From an uncultured Bacteriovorax sp. (GTDB lineage Bacteria; Bdellovibrionota; Bacteriovoracia; Bacteriovoracales; Bacteriovoracaceae), in the NCBI GenBank assembly GCA_943914745.1, contig CALUDF010000204.1:1-6056 (forward strand): a stretch of 6,056 nt of DNA, given 5' to 3'. Position 1 is the first letter of the stretch. The number at the start of each line of letters is the position of its first letter. Under the pieces are notes generated by a model, which made no database searches, was not told the DNA's origin, and saw only the letters and a program-made list of their open reading frames with translations. Shown here one piece after another: positions 1 through 5,731 of the stretch. The translations under genes were made by a program, and so were the position numbers.

Positions 1-2
1 AG

Positions 3-290
3 CATGAGAACATGTATTTTTGCAAAGAGCATTTTAAGACTTTTGCCAATAACAAGTGGAAGCAAATCACCGACGTGAAAACAACACCAAACTCTCCCGA
101 AGACGGATTATTTGTTTATCACTTCAAGCGCCATCTATGGAAGGATAAGAAATTGCCAAGTTTTGTTTTAACTCACTATAAGATCAACATTGAAGAAGAT
201 TTCATTGAATCGTTTATACAGTTAAATGTTCTAGAGGATGAGGCGGATCGTTTGATAAGTGAGATGGAAAACTTTAAGGCCAAGCATTAA
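3..290 (+). CDS. Hypothetical protein, 5'-truncated by the window edge
   Basis: The reading frame is open from the first bases of the window, reading His-Glu-Asn before the first Met at base 12, and ends with TAA at 288-290. No Shine-Dalgarno sequence stands at a suitable distance before the ATG at 12, so I read this as the C-terminal 95 or so residues of a longer protein. The visible part begins with a Tyr-Phe-Cys-Lys-Glu-His stretch (a Cys-x-x-His pair that could be half of a metal site), continues with a mixed charged and aromatic region, and ends in an acidic, probably helical segment (Glu-Asp-Glu-Ala-Asp then Ser-Glu-Met-Glu). There is no membrane segment. I do not recognise the family and assign no function. 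The gene is convergent with ftsZ, and its stop codon lies in the loop of the shared hairpin. Coding status rests on frame length and on clean placement against ftsZ and the terminator. Confidence 0.62.
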   Translation, partial: HENMYFCKEHFKTFANNKWKQITDVKTTPNSPEDGLFVYHFKRHLWKDKKLPSFVLTHYKINIEEDFIESFIQLNVLEDEADRLISEMENFKAKH

Positions 291-312
291 GCCTGGCCTT
301 AAATAGTTTTTT
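273..312. terminator. Bidirectional intrinsic terminator between the left gene and ftsZ
   Basis: Bases 273-285 and 291-303 form a 13-position stem with a 5-base loop. On the plus strand there is one A-C mismatch; on the minus strand the same position becomes a G-U pair, so the stem is continuous in the ftsZ transcript. The plus strand then has six T (307-312). The minus strand has four T directly past the stem region (complement of 268-271). The hairpin starts 7 bases after the ftsZ stop and encloses the TAA (288-290) of the left gene in its loop. It is well placed to end both convergent transcripts and is the likely end of the murB-ftsQ-ftsA-ftsZ mRNA. Confidence 0.75.
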
Positions 313-1960
313 ATAGATCGATGTTCTTGTTGAATTCTCTTGAAACTGGTCTTTGCTCAGTCGTCTTCTCTTCTTTTCTTAGGTAAGACGGAGTGTCGAA
401 TTCATCTTCATCAAAGTTAATGAATCCTAGTTTCTCTGCAATTGACTTCGCTCTCGTATTTGTCCCCACTCCTGATTCAGAAGCTTGAGAAACTACACTT
501 GTATGAGGCTGTTGTGGACGTGAGCCTGTGTTCTCATAACGGTTAGCCGCGTCTCTGATAGACTGGATAAGTCTTGAAGGAGGCTGTTGAGTTGACTGGG
601 CCTCTCTTCCTGAAAACCCACCTTCTTCTTCCTGTGCTGAAGAGTTGTGGTAAGCAGCTCTATCGCTCATGAAACGGTCGAAATCTGAGCGGTCTTCATT
701 GTGGTGAGATGAAGATTCTTCTCTTGATGTCTCTCTCATTGCCTCTCTTGCTGCTGGAGCTTCCACTGATGAAGCTTGTGGCTGAGATACTGGAGCTTGC
801 TCTCTTACTGGAGTTGTAAACTCTCTTGGAGCTACAAACTCTCTTTGAGGAGCTGAGTATTGTGATTCAGAAGCTGCTTGAGTGTGAGACACTGGAGCAG
901 ATGTCTGAACTTGTTGAGTTGTAAAAGATGCAGAAGATTGAGCAGTTTGAGTTGATCCCAGAGACTGAGATGAGCTGATTCCTGCGTGAGCTCTAATCTG
1001 TCCACCAAGTCCAGTTGCGATAACTGTAACTTTGATGTCATCACCAGCATTGCTGTCGATAACTGTTCCGAAAATGATTTCAGCGTTTTCGTCAGCAGCT
1101 TCCATGATAAGAGTGACGGCTTCATTTGTTTCATGCATAGAAAGCGTGTCACTTCCCGTGATATTGATAATGATACCTGTTGCTCCGTTGATTGAAATAT
1201 CTTCAAGAAGTGGAGAGCTGATGGCTTCAGTTGCTGCTTTAATCGCACGCCCAGCACCAGTTGCCACACCTGTACCCATAAGGGCGAGACCTTTATTGGC
1301 CATAACCGTTGAGACGTCAGCAAAGTCAGCGTTGATGTGACCAGTGTTATTGATCAAATCAGAAATACCGCGAACAGCATTTAGAAGAACTTCGTCTGCT
1401 TTTTTGAAAGTATCAACCAGAGAAAGGTTCTCTCCAGCAAGGTAGAGAAGTCTTTGGTTAGGAATTGTGATGAGTGAATCCACGCTTTCTTCAAGGTTTC
1501 TGATCCCTTCTTCAGCTTGCTTAAATCTCTTTTTTCCTTCAAATACGAATGGCTTTGTCACAACACCAACAGTAAGAGCACCAAGCTCCTTAGCGAGTTT
1601 TGCGATAACCGGAGCAGCTCCAGTTCCCGTTCCACCACCCATACCAGCAGTGATGAAAACCATGTCTGCTCCTTTTAGGACTTCAGAAATTTTTTCATAA
1701 TCTTCCAGAGCAGACTTTTTCCCGATTTCTGGGTTTGCTCCAGCACCAAGACCTTTAGTGACAGTTCCACCAAGCTGAATTTTTGTATCAGCAAGCGAAA
1801 TGCTAAGAGCTTGAGCATCAGTGTTAGCAACAATATATTCTACGCCTGAAAGACCAGAGCGGATCATAGTGTTAACGGCATTACATCCACCACCACCAAC
1901 TCCGACAACCTTAATCTTTGCACCGTTAATTCTGTTATCTGCACCTGTCATTTCGAACAT
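311..1960 (-). CDS. ftsZ: Cell division protein FtsZ, long-linker form
   Basis: FtsZ is the tubulin-like GTPase that polymerises into the cytokinetic ring at midcell. The nucleotide-binding Gly-rich loop is at residues 20-26, the tubulin signature GGGTGTG at 108-114, and the T7 synergy loop N-x-D-F-x-D at 210-215 with the catalytic Asp pair D212 and D215. The folded core ends near 320. A low-complexity linker rich in Gln, Ser, Glu, Arg and Ala follows to about 500, then a short region (502-518) leading into the conserved C-terminal peptide D-T-P-S-Y-L-R-K at 522-529, the usual docking site for FtsA and other partners. About 20 charged residues follow that peptide. At 549 residues it is far longer than the roughly 380-400 usual for FtsZ, the excess lying in the linker and tail. 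The start ATG has an AGGAGG five bases upstream; Met4 is too far from it. It lies 34 bases after ftsA and is the last gene of the cluster. Confidence 0.98.
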   Translation of the reverse strand: MFEMTGADNRINGAKIKVVGVGGGGCNAVNTMIRSGLSGVEYIVANTDAQALSISLADTKIQLGGTVTKGLGAGANPEIGKKSALEDYEKISEVLKGADMVFITAGMGGGTGTGAAPVIAKLAKELGALTVGVVTKPFVFEGKKRFKQAEEGIRNLEESVDSLITIPNQRLLYLAGENLSLVDTFKKADEVLLNAVRGISDLINNTGHINADFADVSTVMANKGLALMGTGVATGAGRAIKAATEAISSPLLEDISINGATGIIINITGSDTLSMHETNEAVTLIMEAADENAEIIFGTVIDSNAGDDIKVTVIATGLGGQIRAHAGISSSQSLGSTQTAQSSASFTTQQVQTSAPVSHTQAASESQYSAPQREFVAPREFTTPVREQAPVSQPQASSVEAPAAREAMRETSREESSSHHNEDRSDFDRFMSDRAAYHNSSAQEEEGGFSGREAQSTQQPPSRLIQSIRDAANRYENTGSRPQQPHTSVVSQASESGVGTNTRAKSIAEKLGFINFDEDEFDTPSYLRKEEKTTEQRPVSREFNKNIDL

Positions 1961-1965
1961 ATATT

Positions 1966-1971
1966 CCTCCT
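1966..1971 (-). promoter_or_regulatory. Strong ribosome binding site of ftsZ
   Basis: The minus strand reads AGGAGG five bases before the ATG at 1960, a full match to the anti-Shine-Dalgarno core and the best such site in the window. It fixes the ftsZ start and would support higher translation of ftsZ than of ftsA, whose site is AAAGGA. That fits the known excess of FtsZ over FtsA in bacteria. Confidence 0.85.
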
Positions 1972-1994
1972 AAGGGACCTATATAAATTTAAAA

Positions 1995-3272
1995 TTAAAA
2001 AATTTCTTTGAAAACTGATTTTAATGATTCGCTTAGCTTACCAATAAGATCACTGCTTGAACCCTGGGCCTCATTTTCCTTAAATGTCACGCGGTGGCTG
2101 TTAGCGGCCTGACCTTGAACGTGGACATAAGGTTTTCTCTTTGCTGCCTCAAGAAGAAGTCCTAGCACTGTCGAGTACTTTGGGTTTTGCATGATGTTTG
2201 TCATTCCACCAAATGGAATTGGGAAACCAATTTTGCACGATCTCATAAGGATATACTCACCAAGCTCTGGCATTCCCTTAATAAGAGCGCCACCACCAGT
2301 AAGAACAAATCCACCTGCGATTTCATCATTTAACTTTTTATCTTCGATCATTGCACGGATCACATCAAAGAGCTCTTCAGCGCGAGCGCCAAGAACTTCT
2401 GCGATCACACTTAACTGGACTTCACGCGGCTTCGTCCCAGACATACCTTGAACTGTGATATGAGCTGATTGGTTAAGTTGTTCAGCAAGAACACTTCCGT
2501 GATTGATTTTAATTCTTTCTGCTTCATTGTGAGGAATCTTAAGTGCCACTGCCAGGTCATTCGTGAAGTGGTTTCCACCAATAGGAATGATCTGCGAGTG
2601 AATTAAGCTTCCATCTTTCCAGACAGCAATGTCAGTTGTTCCACCACCGATGTCGATTAGGACAACACCGAGCTCTTTTTCTTCATATGAAAGAACGGCT
2701 TCAGAAGAAGCTAATGGTTGAAGCGTGATATGTTCAGCATCGATACCTGTCTGCTCAACACACTTTACCAAGTTTTGAATAAGAGGAATCGATCCAGTGA
2801 CGATGTGAACGTGAGCTTCAAGTCTCACTCCACACATACCGATTGGGTTTTTAATCCCCGTTGTATTATCTACACGGAATTCCTGAGGAATCACGTGAAG
2901 GATATCTCTATCTGAAGGAATCACCACGGCCTTAGCTGCTTCAAGAACGCGGTCAACGTCGTCTTGAGTGATCTCTTTACCTTTAATGGCGACAACACCA
3001 GAAGAGTTGAAACTATAAATGTGACTGCCGGCGATTCCGATCGTCGCACTTCCAATATTCACTCCGGCCATCAGGCGCGCTTCTTCAAGTGAGTTTTGAA
3101 TTGAGCGAACTGTCTTATCAATATTAACAACCGACCCTTTCTTCAAACCATATGAAGGATGAGTTCCAATACCGATAATTTCTAATTCTTGATTTGGATG
3201 TTGAAGTCCAACGATTGTACAAACTTTCGTTGTTCCGACATCAAGGCCTACGATGATGTTTTTGTCGTTCAT
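1995..3272 (-). CDS. ftsA: Cell division protein FtsA
   Basis: FtsA is an actin-fold ATPase that tethers FtsZ polymers to the inner membrane and helps recruit later division proteins. The phosphate-1 motif is G-L-D-V-G-T-T-K at residues 9-16. The FtsA-specific 1C (SHS2) domain falls at about 85-165. The phosphate-2 motif D-I-G-G-G-T-T-D is at 207-214, and the adenosine motif (GGFVLTGGGALIKG) at 320-333. A polar linker (about 382-407) leads to the C-terminal amphipathic helix LIGKLSESLKSVFKEIF at 409-425, the membrane-targeting sequence. The length of 425 residues is normal for the family. The ATG start has AAAGGA (3281-3286) eight bases upstream. The gene lies 66 bases after ftsQ and 34 before ftsZ. 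All expected motifs are present and I see no break. Confidence 0.97.
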   Translation of the reverse strand: MNDKNIIVGLDVGTTKVCTIVGLQHPNQELEIIGIGTHPSYGLKKGSVVNIDKTVRSIQNSLEEARLMAGVNIGSATIGIAGSHIYSFNSSGVVAIKGKEITQDDVDRVLEAAKAVVIPSDRDILHVIPQEFRVDNTTGIKNPIGMCGVRLEAHVHIVTGSIPLIQNLVKCVEQTGIDAEHITLQPLASSEAVLSYEEKELGVVLIDIGGGTTDIAVWKDGSLIHSQIIPIGGNHFTNDLAVALKIPHNEAERIKINHGSVLAEQLNQSAHITVQGMSGTKPREVQLSVIAEVLGARAEELFDVIRAMIEDKKLNDEIAGGFVLTGGGALIKGMPELGEYILMRSCKIGFPIPFGGMTNIMQNPKYSTVLGLLLEAAKRKPYVHVQGQAANSHRVTFKENEAQGSSSDLIGKLSESLKSVFKEIF

Positions 3273-3303
3273 AATGAGAATCCTTTCTCTGTATAGAAGC
3301 GAT

Positions 3304-3333
3304 ATTTTACGACAGAGTCATTCTGTCCTACAA
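3304..3333 (-). promoter_or_regulatory. Possible ftsA promoter with a dyad filling its spacer
   Basis: On the minus strand TTGTAG (3328-3333, only a half match to TTGACA) and TAAAAT (3304-3309, five of six to TATAAT) are 18 bases apart. The spacer holds a perfect inverted repeat GACAGA-N5-TCTGTC at 3311-3327. The predicted start of transcription would leave a leader of about 25 bases containing the ftsA ribosome binding site. The weak -35 keeps this tentative. The dyad could also act only as an RNA hairpin in the ftsQ-ftsA message; it has no T-run after it, so it does not look like a terminator. Confidence 0.3.
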
Positions 3334-3338
3334 AAATC

Positions 3339-4118
3339 CTAGAATTTATCCTTAAACTTGACAACAACTTTTTTGCTGTTTGTAAGATTGATAATGGCAG
3401 GGATCTTTTCCTTCAATTCCATATAATTCACAATCTTATCCAGCTTTACCAGCTTGTCGCTCCATTCATCCAGTCCCATAAAGACACTAGATGGGTGTCC
3501 ATTAATCGACAGGATAATCGTTAGTTCCTTATTATCATTCAGAATAACCTCTGAAAGTTTTTTTCTTAGCCCCGGTCTCATCTCTTTGACCAGGCCGGTA
3601 ACATCTGCCTGGACCTTGTCTTCCATTTCTCCGACCGGCATCGATAAGTAAGGAAGATCTTGCGTTAATTTTTTCTCAGCTCTTAAAAGGGCTTCATAAG
3701 TTGGGTCATAAAGCTGCCCATTATCAACTAGGATGGCTTCATAAGACTCCGCACTGTCTTTTCTGTAAATCTGAACCTTCATTAAAGGCTCTGGGCAATT
3801 AAAGTTTAAATCTAAAACCTTACTGAATGGATCATAAGTGATTTTATAGTCAGAGACGAAATACTTATCGCTCCACTTCTCATTGACGATTTTCATCTTC
3901 ACATCGCGAAGTGAATGGGATTGCTCGAATGCTTTGACCGCTTGTAGAGCCATCGTTCCTGCTGGGCGAGTCGGGCATTTTCCAAGATTTGATCTATAAG
4001 AGAGTTCAGCGCTGAATTGCTCTGTTGGGCCAAGAGATGAAATGACAATGTTTGTGAATACCAAAACGGCAGCAACAACGAGTGCGATAATAAATTTTTT
4101 CGACTTAAAAAATGCCAT
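3339..4118 (-). CDS. ftsQ: FtsQ-like cell division protein (divergent)
   Basis: FtsQ (DivIB) is a single-pass inner-membrane protein whose periplasmic part joins FtsL and FtsB and bridges the Z-ring to septal peptidoglycan synthesis. This 259-residue protein has a very short basic N-terminus (Lys5, 7, 8), one membrane segment at about 9-29, and an extracytoplasmic remainder. The FtsQ beta domain is recognisable by Ile-Leu-Val-Asp-Asn-Gly at 129-134, Leu-Pro-Tyr-Leu at 155-158, and the C-terminal pattern F-M-G-L-D near 213-217, L-x-K-L-D-K-I-V at 223-230 and I-N-L-x-x-x-x-x-V-V-V-K at 243-254. The preceding POTRA region (about 45-110) is divergent and holds the only two cysteines, Cys48 and Cys108, which could pair in the periplasm. 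The start has AGGA (4130-4133) 11 bases upstream. The gene is 26 bases after murB and 66 before ftsA. The call rests on topology, beta-domain pattern and position. Confidence 0.87.
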   Translation of the reverse strand: MAFFKSKKFIIALVVAAVLVFTNIVISSLGPTEQFSAELSYRSNLGKCPTRPAGTMALQAVKAFEQSHSLRDVKMKIVNEKWSDKYFVSDYKITYDPFSKVLDLNFNCPEPLMKVQIYRKDSAESYEAILVDNGQLYDPTYEALLRAEKKLTQDLPYLSMPVGEMEDKVQADVTGLVKEMRPGLRKKLSEVILNDNKELTIILSINGHPSSVFMGLDEWSDKLVKLDKIVNYMELKEKIPAIINLTNSKKVVVKFKDKF

Positions 4119-4144
4119 CCTGACAATATTCCTAGCTGCCTTAG

Positions 4145-5044
4145 CTAAAACTCAACTTCTGTTTCAAACGAAACACCAAACTGCAGCTTAAGTTCCTTTT
4201 GAAGAACTGTGATCATTTCCATCACATCTTCATAAGAGCTTTCGCCTCGGTTTTCCATGAAGTTGGCGTGTTTCGGGCTAATCTGCAAATTCTTTATGGT
4301 TAGTCCCTTGAGGCCCATTATATCTATAAAAAGACCAGCTCGACAAGTCACGTCGCGGAGTTTATCGTGATGGTTTTGAAAGATGCACCCACACGTCCAT
4401 TCTTTTAATGGTTGAGTGCGCGTTCTCATGTCCAAATACTCTTTGATTTTTTTTGAGATGGCAGGATCAATACCAAAGTGAAACAGTCGGGCTTCATAAA
4501 CAACATCACCTTTATCAACAAAGTGATTATGTCTGTACGTAAAAGATCCGTTCTTAATAATAACCGACTTTTCTTCTCCATCTTTTGTGATGAGTTTTAC
4601 TTCTTTTATAATGCTTCCAATTTCACCAAGGTTGGTTCCAGCATTCATGAAGATTGCTCCTCCAAGACTCGCCGGGATTCCAGTAAAGACTTCCCAGCCT
4701 TTTAGGCCAAACTTGTTTGCGTGGCTCGTAAGTGTTGCGAGGCTTACAGAGGCAGGAAGAACATACTCATCGCGAGGGGCTTCAAAGATGCTTCGGTCAA
4801 ATTCAAAATCTAGCTGTATATAAGGAAGTTCGGCTTTCGCGGGTAAAAGAATGTTAGCGCCCCAACCAAGGACACGGTAATCAATCTTATTTTGAGTCAG
4901 CGTCTTTGTGGCAAACTTTAAACCAGAAACTGATTTAACTGTGATTAAATCCCCACGAGCATCCAATCTCATAGTTGAGTATTTTTTAAGATCTTTATCG
5001 ATCTCAACCACAATGTCGGGGTGTTTCAAAATAGTTTCTAACAT
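4145..5044 (-). CDS. murB: UDP-N-acetylenolpyruvoylglucosamine reductase MurB
   Basis: MurB is the cytoplasmic FAD enzyme that uses NADPH to reduce the enolpyruvyl group of UDP-GlcNAc-enolpyruvate to UDP-MurNAc, the second committed step of peptidoglycan synthesis. FAD-binding elements include Leu-Gly-Trp-Gly-Ala-Asn (59-64) and the G-I-P-A-S-L-G-G-A-x-x-M-N-A-G block (122-136). Substrate-region residues include Y-R at 170-171, the R-x-R-T-Q-P stretch at 207-212, and K-H-A-N-F at 258-262. The catalytic loop reads C-G-C-I-F-Q-N (218-224), so Cys220 occupies the position of the usual catalytic Ser and Asn224 is kept. The catalytic Glu is probably E296 in the closing E-T-E-V. The 299 residues fit the shorter (type II-like) family. 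An in-frame stop at 5051-5053 makes the ATG at 5044 the only upstream start, yet no Shine-Dalgarno precedes it. It is the first gene of the cluster here. Confidence 0.96.
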   Translation of the reverse strand: MLETILKHPDIVVEIDKDLKKYSTMRLDARGDLITVKSVSGLKFATKTLTQNKIDYRVLGWGANILLPAKAELPYIQLDFEFDRSIFEAPRDEYVLPASVSLATLTSHANKFGLKGWEVFTGIPASLGGAIFMNAGTNLGEIGSIIKEVKLITKDGEEKSVIIKNGSFTYRHNHFVDKGDVVYEARLFHFGIDPAISKKIKEYLDMRTRTQPLKEWTCGCIFQNHHDKLRDVTCRAGLFIDIMGLKGLTIKNLQISPKHANFMENRGESSYEDVMEMITVLQKELKLQFGVSFETEVEF

Positions 5045-5052
5045 AAGCTGTT

Positions 5053-5082
5053 ATGCTACCGAAATTTTATCTTCTAAGTCAA
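5053..5082 (-). promoter_or_regulatory. Predicted murB promoter, close to the start codon
   Basis: On the minus strand TTGACT (5077-5082, five of six to TTGACA) and TAGCAT (5053-5058, four of six to TATAAT) are separated by 18 bases. Transcription would start about 6-8 bases past the -10 box, at or within a few bases of the murB ATG at 5044. No purine-rich ribosome site lies within 15 bases of the ATG, which agrees with a leaderless or near-leaderless transcript. This would be the main promoter of the murB-ftsQ-ftsA-ftsZ unit. Confidence 0.45.
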
Positions 5083-5096
5083 ACGCTTATGAATTC

Positions 5097-5125
5097 TTGC
5101 AATTAATTTAGGCCGATTTTAAAAT
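5097..5125 (+). promoter_or_regulatory. Predicted promoter of the ankyrin gene
   Basis: TTGCAA (5097-5102, four of six to consensus) and TAAAAT (5120-5125, five of six) are separated by 17 bases, inside a very AT-rich stretch. A start of transcription near 5132 gives a leader of about 33 bases before the ATG at 5165. It lies back to back with the murB promoter; the two -35 boxes are only 14 bases apart, so a single bound regulator could affect both. Confidence 0.45.
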
Positions 5126-5164
5126 AAATAAACTTAATGATAGTAACACTACAAGGATGTGCAC

Positions 5165-5671
5165 ATGTCTCAGAACAATCTGACTGAAGAACAATTACAA
5201 CAATTAGGCGAAGAGCTAACGAATGCTTGCCGTAATGGGGATCTCGATAGTGTAAAGACGATATTAAAAGCTGGCGCTGATATTCACTACAATGAAGATG
5301 AAGCCGTCATTTTTGCCTGCCAAGCTGAAAACTTCGAGCTTGTGAAGTACCTCCTTTCTTCAAAAGAGCTTAAAGAGCATTGCAGTGTTCACGCAGGTTA
5401 CGACAGGGCCTACAGAAAAGCTTGCGAGATGGGGAATTTAGAGATGGTTAAATTCACTTTGAGCTCTCCTGATTTAAAAGAGCATTCACCTGCGAATGCC
5501 TGTTATGGTGAAGGGTTTGAGAAAGCATTCTATAATGGGCACATGGACGTCATGGTTTATTTAGCGCTTGAGCACAACATGCTTGAAGCAGAACCTGTAC
5601 GCATGCTCTTTAGTAGAGAGCCTGAAGGTGAGAAAGAAGTGAGAGCTGCTGTCGCTGCTGCAAAAAAATAA
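5165..5671 (+). CDS. Small ankyrin-repeat protein
   Basis: This 168-residue protein is made mostly of ankyrin repeats, helix-loop-helix units that usually bind partner proteins; the partner cannot be told from sequence. Repeats fall at about 15-42 (A-C-R-N-G-D-L-D-S-V, then A-G-A-D-I), 46-78 (F-A-C-Q-A-E-N-F-E-L-V), 80-112 (K-A-C-E-M-G-N-L-E-M-V) and a degenerate one at 116-136 (A-F-Y-N-G-H-M-D-V-M). Repeats 2 and 3 share the insert S-S-x-(E/D)-L-K-E-H, as in bacterial proteins with longer ankyrin arrays. There is no signal peptide or membrane segment, so it is probably cytoplasmic. It ends in an Ala/Lys-rich tail. A GTG at 5159 would extend it by two residues, but AAGGA (5153-5157) is seven bases before the ATG at 5165 and only one before the GTG, so I take the ATG. 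It is transcribed divergently from murB and convergently with the right-edge gene. Confidence 0.9.
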   Translation: MSQNNLTEEQLQQLGEELTNACRNGDLDSVKTILKAGADIHYNEDEAVIFACQAENFELVKYLLSSKELKEHCSVHAGYDRAYRKACEMGNLEMVKFTLSSPDLKEHSPANACYGEGFEKAFYNGHMDVMVYLALEHNMLEAEPVRMLFSREPEGEKEVRAAVAAAKK

Positions 5672-5688
5672 TACGTGCATAAAAGATA

Positions 5689-5724
5689 GTTGGTGGTGGT
5701 CTTTTTATTAAGACCATCAACAAC
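5689..5724. terminator. Long hairpin between convergent genes, possible terminator
   Basis: Bases 5689-5703 pair with 5710-5724 around a 6-base loop (TTTATT). Of 15 positions 13 are Watson-Crick, one is G-T and one is a G-A mismatch on the plus strand. It begins 17 bases after the ankyrin stop and 7 bases beyond the stop of the right-edge gene. There is no clear T-run on the plus strand past it; the minus strand continues TATCTTTTATG, a weak T-tract. It may terminate one or both transcripts or protect their 3' ends, but it is not a textbook terminator. Confidence 0.45.
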
Positions 5725-5731
5725 CATCATC

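Noticed and set aside
832..1323. Minus-strand 163-codon open frame inside ftsZ
   Set aside because: It overlaps ftsZ in another frame, is rich in Leu and Gln from the shifted linker codons, and shows no family features; a shadow of ftsZ.
1032..1340. Plus-strand open frame of 102 codons antisense to ftsZ
   Set aside because: It is antisense to the conserved core, with no ribosome site or recognisable domain.
1980..2010. Very AT-rich tract at the ftsA-ftsZ junction as an ftsZ promoter
   Set aside because: A TATATA-like box exists, but no -35-like sequence lies at a fitting distance upstream.
3899..4126. Minus-strand 75-codon frame overlapping the ftsQ start
   Set aside because: It overlaps the ftsQ membrane segment in another frame; ftsQ explains this region and has the better ribosome site spacing.
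5159..5164. GTG start for the ankyrin gene
   Set aside because: The AAGGA ribosome site is only one base away from it; the ATG at 5165 has proper spacing.
5157..5183. Eight-codon ATG frame overlapping the ankyrin start (possible leader peptide)
   Set aside because: Its ATG overlaps the Shine-Dalgarno sequence itself, so it could not be initiated from that site.
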